A stretch of DNA of 64,000 nucleotides from Terriglobales bacterium (lineage in GTDB: Bacteria > Acidobacteriota > Terriglobia > Terriglobales > Acidobacteriaceae): NCBI GenBank assembly GCA_015655585.1, contig JAATEV010000109.1:1-64000 (forward strand). The letters are read 5' to 3'. Made by a program: the position numbers and the translations under genes. The notes under the pieces were generated by a model, which saw nothing but the letters and a program-made list of their open reading frames with translations, made no database searches and was not told the origin of the DNA. Numbering within the stretch: position 1 is the stretch's first letter; each line of letters opens with the position of its first letter. Shown one piece after another: positions 43,320 to 51,683 of the stretch.

Positions 43320-44285
43320 ATGGAAGCAGGAAGGCAGAGACCGTTGCCCCCACGCCAAGCCCAGGCCGAAGCTTCCCCCGCAGCGCAACCCCAACGCGCT
43401 CAGGAAACCCGCATCTCCGTCCTCCGCGGCGACCACACCGTCCCGCTCTTGCCCGACCAGCCCCTCACCAGCAACCGCCACTCCCTATGGAAGGGTGTCC
43501 TCCTCGAAAAGCACCGCGTAGGCGCGGTCGAGATTCCCGAGCACGAGCACTCCACCTTCTGCCTCCACCTCCAGACCAGCGGTCCCGTCGAAATGGACTG
43601 GTCCACCGGAGGCCGCACCGGCCACCTCCACACCGACGCCGGAAACCTCATCTTCCTCCCGCCCCGCACCCGCGACAGCATCCTCTGGCACGGCCCCTCC
43701 CAGCGCATCATCGCCTCCATCGACCCATCCATCTTCGTCCAGGCCGCCAATCAGCTTGAGATGAAGCAGCTCCCCGACTTCGACCTCCTCTGGTCCTTCC
43801 ACGACGATCAGGTTCGCCTCCTCCTCACCGAGATGGAGCGCGAGGCCTCCTCCAACTGGTCCACCGGCCCCCTCTACGGCGACCTCCTCGGCCTCTCGCT
43901 CTCCATCGCCCTCATCCGCAAATACGGACGCGTTCCCACCGCACCGCCACCCACCACCGGCGGCATCGCACCCGCCGCGCTACGCCGTGTTTTGGAGTTC
44001 ATCGAAGCCAACCTCGCCACCGAAGTCCGCCTCGAAGACCTCGCCGCCGTCGCCAACCTGAGCCTCTACCACTTCGCCCGAGCCTTCCGCCACAGCATGG
44101 GAACCACGCCCCACCAGCACGTTCTCCAGCGCAGAATCGCCACAGCCAAGGCTCTCCTGCGCCGGCCCGGCGCGAACATCGACGCCGTAGCCAACGCCAC
44201 CGGCTTCGCCGACGCCAGCCACTTCTCCAAAACCTTCCGTAAACAGGCCGGAATCACGCCGAAAAACTGGCAACGCCAGTCCTGA
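43320..44285 (+). CDS. AraC-family transcription regulator
   Basis: A 321-residue protein. The N-terminal part (about 55-190) contains a cupin-like sensing domain (EHSTFCLHLQTSG, HTDAGNLIFLPPRTRD). The C-terminal 100 residues hold two helix-turn-helix motifs: LEDLAAVANLSLYHFARAFR and IDAVANATGFADASHFSKTF, then RKQAGITPKNWQRQ. It probably responds to a small ligand. No ribosome binding site is clear for the ATG at 43320; the open frame continues upstream to 43290. Confidence 0.85.
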   Translation: MEAGRQRPLPPRQAQAEASPAAQPQRAQETRISVLRGDHTVPLLPDQPLTSNRHSLWKGVLLEKHRVGAVEIPEHEHSTFCLHLQTSGPVEMDWSTGGRTGHLHTDAGNLIFLPPRTRDSILWHGPSQRIIASIDPSIFVQAANQLEMKQLPDFDLLWSFHDDQVRLLLTEMEREASSNWSTGPLYGDLLGLSLSIALIRKYGRVPTAPPPTTGGIAPAALRRVLEFIEANLATEVRLEDLAAVANLSLYHFARAFRHSMGTTPHQHVLQRRIATAKALLRRPGANIDAVANATGFADASHFSKTFRKQAGITPKNWQRQS

Positions 44286-44308
44286 CCAGCAGAATTATTT
44301 TTTAGTTC

Positions 44309-45580
44309 TTACTCTGAAAGCGCGAGCCCCTTACCCCGCAGCTTCTTCACCTCATCCAGAATCCGCCCCGCCATCTCCCTCTTCAACATAGCCGGAAACT
44401 GGACCTCGCCACCCCGCGTTAGAAAGCTCCCCGAGTTCCTCTCAGAATCGAACCCCAGCCCAGCCTCCGAGACGTCGTTCACCACCACCGCATCCACGCC
44501 CTTGCGCTCCAGCTTGCCTCTTCCATTCGCCAGAACGTCCTCCGTCTCCGCCGCAAACCCCACCACCAGCGTTCCCGGCCTGCGCTTGGTCGCGGCCTCC
44601 CGCAGAATGTCCTCCGTGCTCTCCAGTTCCAGCGTCATCACCCGGGTCTTCTCCCGCTTGATCTTCTGCGCCGCCACGCCCTTCACCCTGTAGTCGCTCA
44701 CCGCCGCCGCCATCACCATCACCGTAGCCTCACCCAGCCGCTGCATCACCGCCGCCCGCATCTCCTCGGCAGATACAACCGGCACCATCTCTACTCCAGA
44801 CGGACACTCCAGCCCCGTGACCGCGCTCACCAGAATCACCCTGGCCCCACGAGCCTTCGCTGCCTCGGCCACGGCATACCCCATCCGCCCGCTCGACCGG
44901 TTCCCGATAAATCGCACCGGATCAATCGCCTCCCGCGTCCCTCCCGCCGTCACCAGCACGGTCTCTCCAGCAAAATCCACCTCGGTCTCCAGAGACCCTT
45001 CGCGCAAAACCTCCACCACCACCCGGGCAATCTCCTCCGGTTCAGCCAGCCGTCCACCGCCCACCATTCCGCAGGCCAGATACCCACTCCCCGGCTCCAC
45101 CACCCTCACACCCCGCGCTCGCAGAATCTCCACATTCGCCCGCGTGGCCGGATGCTCCCACATCACCACGTTCATCGCCGGAGCCACAATCACCGGCCCA
45201 TGCATCGCCAGATACATCGTGGATAAAAAATCTCCCGCCAGCCCATGTGCGAACTTCGCCAGCGTATCCGCCGTAGCCGGAGCCACCACCAGCGCCCGCG
45301 TCGTCTGCGCCTCCTGCACATGCTCCACCGACGACACTCCCGCCGCCGCACCCTCGGCGTTTCCCACGCCTGCGCGATCTCCCCAGAGCCCTGTAATTAC
45401 GCGGTGTCCCGAGATCGCCTCAAACGTTAACGGCCCGACGAACTTCTCTGCCGCTTCCGTCATGACCACGTGCGGGTCCAGCCCGGCTTCCTGCAACAAC
45501 CGAACCAGCTCCACGGCCTTATAAGCGGCGATCCCTCCGCAGACCCCGACTGTAACCTTCATATTTTCAGCGTTCATCAT
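44309..45580 (-). CDS. coaBC: Bifunctional phosphopantothenoylcysteine decarboxylase/synthetase CoaBC
   Basis: CoaBC makes 4'-phosphopantetheine from phosphopantothenate and cysteine in two steps. The 423-residue product has the CoaC flavodoxin-like start VGVCGGIAAYKAVELVRLL, the active-site PAMNVVMWEHPAT and the flap-like SGYLACGMVGGGRLAEPEEI. The CoaB half follows, with VLVTAGGTREAIDPVRFIGN, RSSGRMGYAVAEAA, and KIKREK. With panE-like, panC and panB genes it puts several CoA steps in this window. It is divergent from ruvA. Confidence 0.95.
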   Translation of the reverse strand: MMNAENMKVTVGVCGGIAAYKAVELVRLLQEAGLDPHVVMTEAAEKFVGPLTFEAISGHRVITGLWGDRAGVGNAEGAAAGVSSVEHVQEAQTTRALVVAPATADTLAKFAHGLAGDFLSTMYLAMHGPVIVAPAMNVVMWEHPATRANVEILRARGVRVVEPGSGYLACGMVGGGRLAEPEEIARVVVEVLREGSLETEVDFAGETVLVTAGGTREAIDPVRFIGNRSSGRMGYAVAEAAKARGARVILVSAVTGLECPSGVEMVPVVSAEEMRAAVMQRLGEATVMVMAAAVSDYRVKGVAAQKIKREKTRVMTLELESTEDILREAATKRRPGTLVVGFAAETEDVLANGRGKLERKGVDAVVVNDVSEAGLGFDSERNSGSFLTRGGEVQFPAMLKREMAGRILDEVKKLRGKGLALSE

Positions 45581-45658
45581 CTCTTCCGCCTGGCAACGAT
45601 GGTCTCACAGCCACCCCGCCTGCTGCATCTTTCGCTGGCGGGCTACAATCCGAGAAGC

Positions 45659-46261
45659 ATGATCGCTCATCTTCGCGGACGCCTTTTTTCTAAGTCTCCC
45701 AATCAGGCCATTGTTGAGTGTGCCGGGGTTGGGTATGACGTCACCATCAGCGTGGCTACTTACTCGGCTCTGCCGGGTGAGGGGGTGGAGGCTTCGCTGC
45801 ATGTTTTTACACATGTTCGGGAAGACCAGATTGCTCTGTTCGGTTTCTCGGAGATGCAGGAGAAGCGCCTGTTCGAGAAGCTGCTGACGATCTCGGGGAT
45901 TGGGCCAAAGCTTGCAATTACAGTACTTAGCGGCATCAGCGCGGACCGGCTTGTGACGGCGATTCGTGGGGGAGACCACGGTACGCTGACGAAGATTCCG
46001 GGCATCGGGAAGAAGACGGCCGAGCGCGTGGTTCTGGAGCTGAAGGACAAGCTGGACGACCTGGCGGTGGCGATTCCGGAGAGCGGCGGCACGGCTGCGT
46101 ATCATGGGCCAGCCGGGGACGATGCGCTCTCGGCGCTGGTGAACCTGGGGTATCCGCGGCCTGTGGCCCAGAAGGCGATTGAGGCCGTTCTGGCGAAGAG
46201 TTCGGAGGCCGGGAGCGACTTTGAGACGTTGTTCCGGGCGGCCATGCAGGCGATTCGGTAG
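45659..46261 (+). CDS. ruvA: Holliday junction DNA helicase subunit RuvA
   Basis: RuvA binds four-way junctions and loads RuvB. The 200-residue product has the OB-fold start MIAHLRGRLFSKSPNQAIVE, HhH motifs LLTISGIGPKLAITVLSGI and LTKIPGIGKKTAERVVLEL, and a C-terminal domain III (DALSALVNLGYPRPVAQKAI) that contacts RuvB. The ATG at 45659 begins the family alignment; the open frame upstream to 45470 lies within coaBC. No ruvB is next to it. Confidence 0.95.
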   Translation: MIAHLRGRLFSKSPNQAIVECAGVGYDVTISVATYSALPGEGVEASLHVFTHVREDQIALFGFSEMQEKRLFEKLLTISGIGPKLAITVLSGISADRLVTAIRGGDHGTLTKIPGIGKKTAERVVLELKDKLDDLAVAIPESGGTAAYHGPAGDDALSALVNLGYPRPVAQKAIEAVLAKSSEAGSDFETLFRAAMQAIR

Positions 46262-46534
46262 GAAAAATGGTTTGTGGCGGAAGACCGCGTTTTTACAGGG
46301 GGTTTTCACAAAAACCGTGTTCTGGAATGCGGTTTTGTGCCGGTGGGAACGTGGTTTTTTACGGCTCAGATACGGCTGGTGGATGGCCTGTTTTTGCGGT
46401 CTGAAAAATGTGCCACTTTTTCGAAATAAATCTGAGGAAAACGTCCGGAAGGGTTTTCCTGAAGGTTACGTCTGCGGATTGGTCTGGTCTAACGGGCAAA
46501 GAGGGTAATCTGGAGCGAAGTTTTGAGGTGGCCT

Positions 46535-47440
46535 GTGAACGTGCGTTCGATTGGCTGGGTGGTTGCTTTTGCGATGGGTGGGACGTTGGTTGGGCAGGTG
46601 GTGCATCCGGTGGCCCAGATGCCCTCGTTCGATGTGGCTACGATCAAGCCTGTGGCGGAGCCTCCGCGCAGCTATACGCCTTCAGGGGCGAACGCTGTTC
46701 GCTATCCCTACAGTACGGCGATGGATCTGGTGAGCGTGGCGTATGGGATTACGTCCGATAGAAAGAACCGGGTTGTAGGAGGACCAGGATGGGCCTCAAC
46801 AGACCGCTATGGCGTCGATGCGCGGATTGAAGAGGATTTGGCGAAGAAGATACAGGCGATGCCGCCGGACAAGGCCCGCGAGGAGCGGAGCCTGCTGATG
46901 CAGTCTCTGCTGGCGGAGCGGTTCAAGCTGAAGGTCCACTTTGAGACGAAGGAACTTCCGGTCTATGAACTGGTGGTGTCGAAGGGTGGGTCGAAATTGA
47001 AGGAGTCTGCTCCGGTGACTCCCACAAAGGGTGCGCCGGCTTTGCAGCCTCTTACTCCTAATTTGACGAGAGAACAGATGATGGAGCGACTGCCTGTGGG
47101 TGGGATGTTGATGGTTGGTGGAAGAGGCACGATAGACATCTATGGGAAGGGGCTGAAAATCAATGATTTGGCGGGCACGCTGGGGCGGCAGGTGGGCGAC
47201 CGGACGGTGGTGGACCATACGGGACTTACGAGCAATTATGATTTCTCGCTGAACTGGGCCACCGATCCGGGTGCGGGGATGGCGGCCGGTGGACCGGCAG
47301 GGGGGCTGGCTCCGAGTGGAAGCGATGCGCCGGACATCTTTACGGCGGTGCAGGAGCAGCTTGGGTTGAAGCTAGTTCCGGCGAAGGAGCAACTGGAGAT
47401 TGTGGTGATTGATCAGATTGAGCGGCCTTCGGAGAATTGA
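46535..47440 (+). CDS. TIGR03435-type soil-associated secreted protein
   Basis: A 301-residue protein with an N-terminal hydrophobic signal (about 5-25) and the TIGR03435 layout: FDVATIKPVAE near the start, RVVGGPGWASTDRYGVDA, LLMQSLLAERFKLKVHFETK, ELPVYELVVSKGGSKLKES, LGRQVGDRTVVDHTGL and a closing AVQEQLGLKLVPAKEQLEIV. This family is expanded in Acidobacteriota and other soil bacteria; its function is unknown. I start at GTG 46535 after GAGGTGG. Confidence 0.9.
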   Translation: MNVRSIGWVVAFAMGGTLVGQVVHPVAQMPSFDVATIKPVAEPPRSYTPSGANAVRYPYSTAMDLVSVAYGITSDRKNRVVGGPGWASTDRYGVDARIEEDLAKKIQAMPPDKAREERSLLMQSLLAERFKLKVHFETKELPVYELVVSKGGSKLKESAPVTPTKGAPALQPLTPNLTREQMMERLPVGGMLMVGGRGTIDIYGKGLKINDLAGTLGRQVGDRTVVDHTGLTSNYDFSLNWATDPGAGMAAGGPAGGLAPSGSDAPDIFTAVQEQLGLKLVPAKEQLEIVVIDQIERPSEN

Positions 47441-47845
47441 GGGTTTTGGCTTGGGAATTTGAAGAAACGCAGATTCCCTTCGGGAATGACAAAAAATGAG
47501 GGGCGTTTGCGGCGGGGTTGAGGAGGATGCTGAAAATGGCAGTTGCGGCCTGGGAAGAGAAGGCCCGGGGCTGAAGCCCCTTTTCGTTGCGCGGTTTAGC
47601 GCAGGGCTAAAGCCCTGCGCTAATCCCAAAGACAGGGTGGAGACTTTTGCAGCAACCTCTGAAGCCCAGCCCCTTCAAAACAAAGGCTGCGTTCTGCTGA
47701 GAGTGGTGGCGTTACTTAATGCAAACGCAGATTCCCTTCGGGAATGACAAAAAATGGAAGTTTTGGAATGGCAGAAAATAAGGGGCGACCCGAAGGAAGT
47801 ATGAAGGCCCCGAAACCGTTTTGCGATTTCGAGGCCATCAGATTG
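47441..47845. repeat. Repeat-rich intergenic region
   Basis: No gene seen. It holds two copies of the TTCCC-TTC-GGGAA motif (47469-47490 and 47727-47748) and the palindromes GGGGCTGAAGCCCC (47567-47580) and GCGCAGGGCTAAAGCCCTGC extended to 47599-47620, in the inverted arrangement of the block at 32.0 kb. Confidence 0.8.
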
Positions 47846-48303
47846 CAGACGGCCCGTAAGCCGAATTCTGTTTTAGACGATCATTCCTCTACGCGACGCA
47901 TCGCTGCGACGCTTTAGCAACCTACCCGCAGGTTCCGGCCCTCTTTCGAGTCTCTCCGCCTGGGCGCATCGGGCCGATACGCCGTTGCCGCCTGAAGAGA
48001 AGCGGCAATGTTCCTGCCTATTTGGTCTTGCTCCGTGTGGGGTTTACCCTGCCGCGTTCATTACTGAATGCGCGGTGCGCTCTTACCGCACCTTTTCACC
48101 CTTACCCTGCGCGTCGTGCGGATTGGCCGAGGCCGATCCATCGTGCGGGGCGGTTCATTCTCTGTTGCACTTGCCGTCCAGCCGCCTTTACGCGGCCGTC
48201 CCGGACGTTATCCGGCACACTGCCCTGCGGAGTTCGGACTTTCCTCCCCCGCCCGAGACCCTGCGATCCGGGCGGCAGCGATCATCCAGCCGCCTGCTCT
48301 TTT
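47846..48303 (-). ncRNA. rnpB: RNase P RNA (bacterial class A)
   Basis: The catalytic RNA that matures tRNA 5' ends. On the minus strand the 5' region (GAGCAGGCGGCTGGATGATCG), the universal CR-I block GAGGAAAGTCCGAAC (about 48233-48247) and the 3' block ACAGAATTCGGCTTAC (about 47856-47871) are all visible with ordinary spacing. A possible -10, TACACT, lies just upstream of the 5' end. Ends are approximate. Two open frames across it on the + strand are not genes. Confidence 0.93.
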
Positions 48304-48322
48304 CAGTGTACCGCTTTTATGA

Positions 48323-48342
48323 GGAAAAACCACGGTTTTTCC
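48323..48342. terminator. Perfect inverted repeat between methyltransferase gene and rnpB
   Basis: GGAAAAACC and GGTTTTTCC form a 9-bp stem with a 2-base loop in the 71-base gap. It lies at the 3' end of the methyltransferase gene and just upstream of rnpB, so it could end the former or regulate the latter. It lacks a separate T tract, so terminator is only one reading. Confidence 0.35.
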
Positions 48343-48374
48343 ATCCAAAGCCAAGCCACACTGATCTGCCCGGG

Positions 48375-49010
48375 TCAGGGCTTTATGGCTTCCATGACCA
48401 TGCTCTTCCATAGATATGGAAAGCGGCCAGAACCGTGGAATTGCAGCTTCTCGAAGCCCGATTCCGTCATCAGGGCCGACATGGTCTTTCGGCTGAAGAA
48501 CTTGATGTGACCGCCGTCAAACAAGGGATTTAAGTGCTTGTCCCATCCGCCCGCGAGTGAGAGCGTGACGTTCTTCAGGTAGCCGTGATAGGGCGTGGTG
48601 CAAATGAATTTACCCTTGGACGAGGTCGCTGCGTAGCATCCGGCCATGAAGCTTCTGGGATCGTACAGGTGCTCAATGACTTCAGCGCTGTAGACCAGAT
48701 CGAAGGGTTCCTCGCCCAGCCGTTCAAGGATGTGTTTGTCCGCAGCTAAAACTTCAAACCTTCCCGCCGGGCAGCTTTTGCGTGCGATCCGAATGCCTGC
48801 TTCGGCAAGGTCTACTCCAACCACCGAGTGACCGCGCCGGGCAAACTCAGCCGCGACGGAACCATTACCGCAACCGATATCGAGGATTCTGGAGCGAGGT
48901 GGAAGATCGCCGGACAGGCTCAAGAGACTCGGAAGGAGATACGCATGAGCGCCACGCAATCCGGAGGCCGTGTAGTTGCTTGACTCGAGAAACGCTGTCT
49001 CTGTCGTCAT
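48375..49010 (-). CDS. Class I SAM-dependent methyltransferase
   Basis: A 211-residue protein with the SAM-binding motif SRILDIGCGNGSVAAEFARR, VVGVDLAEAGIRIARKSC (motif II), and DLVYSAEVIEHLYDP (motif IV/post). The later TTPYHGYLKNVTLSLAGGWD and GGHIKFFSRKTMSALM are typical of Methyltransf_11/23-type enzymes near cell-surface or lipid genes. Substrate unknown. The start at 49010 has no clear ribosome binding site. Confidence 0.85.
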   Translation of the reverse strand: MTTETAFLESSNYTASGLRGAHAYLLPSLLSLSGDLPPRSRILDIGCGNGSVAAEFARRGHSVVGVDLAEAGIRIARKSCPAGRFEVLAADKHILERLGEEPFDLVYSAEVIEHLYDPRSFMAGCYAATSSKGKFICTTPYHGYLKNVTLSLAGGWDKHLNPLFDGGHIKFFSRKTMSALMTESGFEKLQFHGSGRFPYLWKSMVMEAIKP

Positions 49011-49169
49011 GAGGAGCAAGTTATCACACTTCCATTACACTCCCTGCTACTTTCCGCTGTTCGTCGAACATATTATTGTCCTCGTCAAAAAAATATTGCC
49101 ATTCGTAACGGCCTCGCGTCGCAGGAGGAGGACTGGTAGGCTCGAATCTGCGGGGTAAAAGGCGCAGGC

Positions 49170-50393
49170 ATGGAGTTCAAAGAGGCGGTCAAGATCGCGT
49201 TGCAGTCGCTGTGGGCGAACAAGCTGCGCTCCATTCTTACGCTGCTTGGCGTGGTGATCGGCGTGGCCAGCGTGATTGCCGTGGTGACCCTGGTGAATGG
49301 CGCGAACACCTTTGTTACAACCAAGTTCACGAGCTACGGGGCCGACGTCTTTACGGTTTCGAAGATGCCCGCCATCATTACGAACTCGGAGGATTACGAG
49401 CGGTTCCAGAAGCGCAAGGACATCCTCGTCCCGGATTATCTGTACATCAAGCAGAACTGCAAACGCTGCACGGGCATTGGCGCGCAGCAGGCGACTGCGG
49501 GCAAGATTGTGCGCGGTACGGAGTCGGTGACGGATACGAACATTCGGGGATATACGTCGGAGATGCCCGCGTTGCAGAACCTGAACATTGTGCAGGGGCG
49601 CGGCTTTACGGACTCGGACGAGGAGCACGCTTCGCGGGTGGCGATCATCGGCACGGATATTCAGGACCACTTGTTTGCGGGCGTCAACCCGATTGGGCAG
49701 GAGCTGCGGGTGGATGGGACTCCGTATACCGTGATCGGGATCAGCGAGAAGCAGGGGAGCACGTTCGGGGCCAGCCAGGATAACTGGGTCGCGGTGCCGC
49801 TGACGGCTTACCAGAAGAGCTACGGCACGGCGAAGACGCTGACGATCTACATCAAGGCCGGGGAGGCGGGGCAGGTGCTGGAGGATGCCGCCGACGAGGT
49901 GAGGGTGCTGGTGCGGTCGCAGCGGCATGATCTGCCGGGCGCGCCGGACTCGTTTGAACTGGATACGAACAATACGCTGGTGGGATTTTTCAGCACGATC
50001 ACGCAGTCGTTCGGGGCGGTGGCGGGGGCGATTGCGCTGATCTCGCTGGTGGTGGGGGGCATTGTGATTATGAACATCATGCTGGTGAGCGTGACGGAGC
50101 GGACGCGGGAGATTGGAATTCGCAAGGCGCTGGGGGCGAGGTCGAGGGACATCCTGATGCAGTTTCTGATTGAGTCGGGGACGATGGCGCTGGTGGGCGG
50201 CGTGTTCGGGGTGCTTGGCGGGATTGCGGTGGCGCAGGCGGTCACGATCCTGGTGGGGTTCCCTTCGACGGTGGCTCTGTGGAGCGTTCTGGTGGGGTTG
50301 GTGATGGCTACGGCTACGGGGATCTTCTTTGGGGTGTATCCGGCGCGGAAGGCGGCGCAGCTTGACCCGATTGTGGCGCTGCGGGCGGATTGA
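49170..50393 (+). CDS. ABC transporter permease, MacB/FtsX type (first of pair)
   Basis: A 407-residue protein with an N-terminal membrane helix (LRSILTLLGVVIGVASVIAV), a large periplasmic domain (about 45-280, MacB_PCD type) and three C-terminal helices with the FtsX signature VSVTERTREIGIRKALGAR. Such permeases pair with an ATPase and an adaptor in tripartite export. No ATPase gene is next to it in this window. It is eight bases before the second permease. Confidence 0.88.
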   Translation: MEFKEAVKIALQSLWANKLRSILTLLGVVIGVASVIAVVTLVNGANTFVTTKFTSYGADVFTVSKMPAIITNSEDYERFQKRKDILVPDYLYIKQNCKRCTGIGAQQATAGKIVRGTESVTDTNIRGYTSEMPALQNLNIVQGRGFTDSDEEHASRVAIIGTDIQDHLFAGVNPIGQELRVDGTPYTVIGISEKQGSTFGASQDNWVAVPLTAYQKSYGTAKTLTIYIKAGEAGQVLEDAADEVRVLVRSQRHDLPGAPDSFELDTNNTLVGFFSTITQSFGAVAGAIALISLVVGGIVIMNIMLVSVTERTREIGIRKALGARSRDILMQFLIESGTMALVGGVFGVLGGIAVAQAVTILVGFPSTVALWSVLVGLVMATATGIFFGVYPARKAAQLDPIVALRAD

Positions 50394-50400
50394 GGAGCTT

Positions 50401-51654
50401 ATGAGAATTGCCGATGCTAGGGAGACGGTCCGGATGGCGCTGGATACGCTGCGCACGAACAAGCTGCGGAGCGGGTTGACGATTCTGGGGATCGTGATCG
50501 GCGTGATGACGGTGATCGTGATCTCTTCGGTGGTGAATGGCCTGAATAACAATGTAGCCAGCCTGGTGGAGTCGCTGGGGTCGAATGTGCTGTTTGTGTT
50601 TCGCTTTCCGGTGTTCGGGCAGCGGCCTACGACGGAGATGCTGACGCGCAAGCAGCTTACCTACGACGACGCGATGGCGATGAAGGCCCTGCCGCATGTC
50701 GTGGCGGTGTCGCCTGCGTTGCAGTACACGGACAATACGGCTCCGGGGCGCGGCGGTACGACGTCGATCAAGGCGGGAAGCAGGAAGATGCAGAACACGA
50801 TTCTGCAGGGAGATACGCCTTCGGAGAAGGACGTGACCGATCTGGATGTGCGCGAGGGCCGGTTCTTCGATGAGTTCGACCAGCAGCGGTCGGCGCGGGT
50901 GGCGGTGCTGGGCAGCGACACGGCGGACGAGCTGTTTCCGGGGCAGAGCGCGGTGGGCAGAGAAGTGGAGGCCGCGGGGCTGGTGTTTACCGTGGTGGGG
51001 GTGCTGGCTCCGCAGAAGCAGGCGTTTGGCGGAGGGAAGAATCCGCAGGACAACAAGGCGATGTTTCCGATTACGACGTTCCACCATATTCACCCGGAGC
51101 AACTCGATTACTGGATCAGCCTGAAGTACGACGATCCGAAGAACCGGCCGCTGGTGGAGGATGAGCTTACGGAGTTGCTGCGGAGGCGGCGGCGCGTGGC
51201 GAATGCGGCCCCGGATAATTTTGCGATCTTCGGGACGGACTCGCTGACGCGGCTTTGGAACGAGATTACGGGCGGGCTGTTTCTGCTGCTGTTCGCGCTT
51301 TCGAGCGTGGCGCTGCTGGTAGGCGGCGTGGGCGTGATGAACATCATGCTGGTAAGCGTGACCGAGCGGACGAGGGAGATCGGCGTGCGGAAGGCGATTG
51401 GGGCGAGCAGGCAGACGATTCTGGCGCAGTTCACGCTGGAGGCGATGACGTTGTGCGCGGTGGGAGGGCTGATCGGCGTCTTTCTCGGCAGCGCGATTGC
51501 GCTGGGGCTGCACTTTCTGCTGCCGTCTCTGCTGTCGCCGCTGTGGATTGCGGCGGCGTTCGCCAGTTCCTGCGGGATCGGGCTGCTGTTTGGGATCTAT
51601 CCGGCGTGGAAGGCGGCTAACCTGAACCCCATTGAGGCCTTACGGTATGAGTGA
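50401..51654 (+). CDS. ABC transporter permease, MacB/FtsX type (second of pair)
   Basis: A 417-residue protein built like its upstream neighbour: first helix LRSGLTILGIVIGVMTVIVI, a periplasmic domain with RVAVLGSDTADELFPGQSA, and C-terminal helices with VSVTERTREIGVRKAIGAS. The two probably form a heterodimeric permease. The start at 50401 lies seven bases after the first gene's stop. hpnI follows after 29 bases, so a transport role for a hopanoid-linked envelope product is possible but unproven. Confidence 0.88.
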   Translation: MRIADARETVRMALDTLRTNKLRSGLTILGIVIGVMTVIVISSVVNGLNNNVASLVESLGSNVLFVFRFPVFGQRPTTEMLTRKQLTYDDAMAMKALPHVVAVSPALQYTDNTAPGRGGTTSIKAGSRKMQNTILQGDTPSEKDVTDLDVREGRFFDEFDQQRSARVAVLGSDTADELFPGQSAVGREVEAAGLVFTVVGVLAPQKQAFGGGKNPQDNKAMFPITTFHHIHPEQLDYWISLKYDDPKNRPLVEDELTELLRRRRRVANAAPDNFAIFGTDSLTRLWNEITGGLFLLLFALSSVALLVGGVGVMNIMLVSVTERTREIGVRKAIGASRQTILAQFTLEAMTLCAVGGLIGVFLGSAIALGLHFLLPSLLSPLWIAAAFASSCGIGLLFGIYPAWKAANLNPIEALRYE

Positions 51655-51683
51655 GCAGCGTGCCGGTTCGGTAAACTAAGAGC

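Noticed and set aside
45200-45720. Replication origin at the skew switch
   Set aside because: One near-DnaA box (CGTGGATAA, 45219) inside coaBC, but no cluster of boxes, no AT-rich unwinding stretch and no dnaA. Kept only as a skew observation.
47985-48510. Two + strand frames of 142 and 162 residues
   Set aside because: They run across the RNase P RNA gene, whose conserved blocks explain the sequence.
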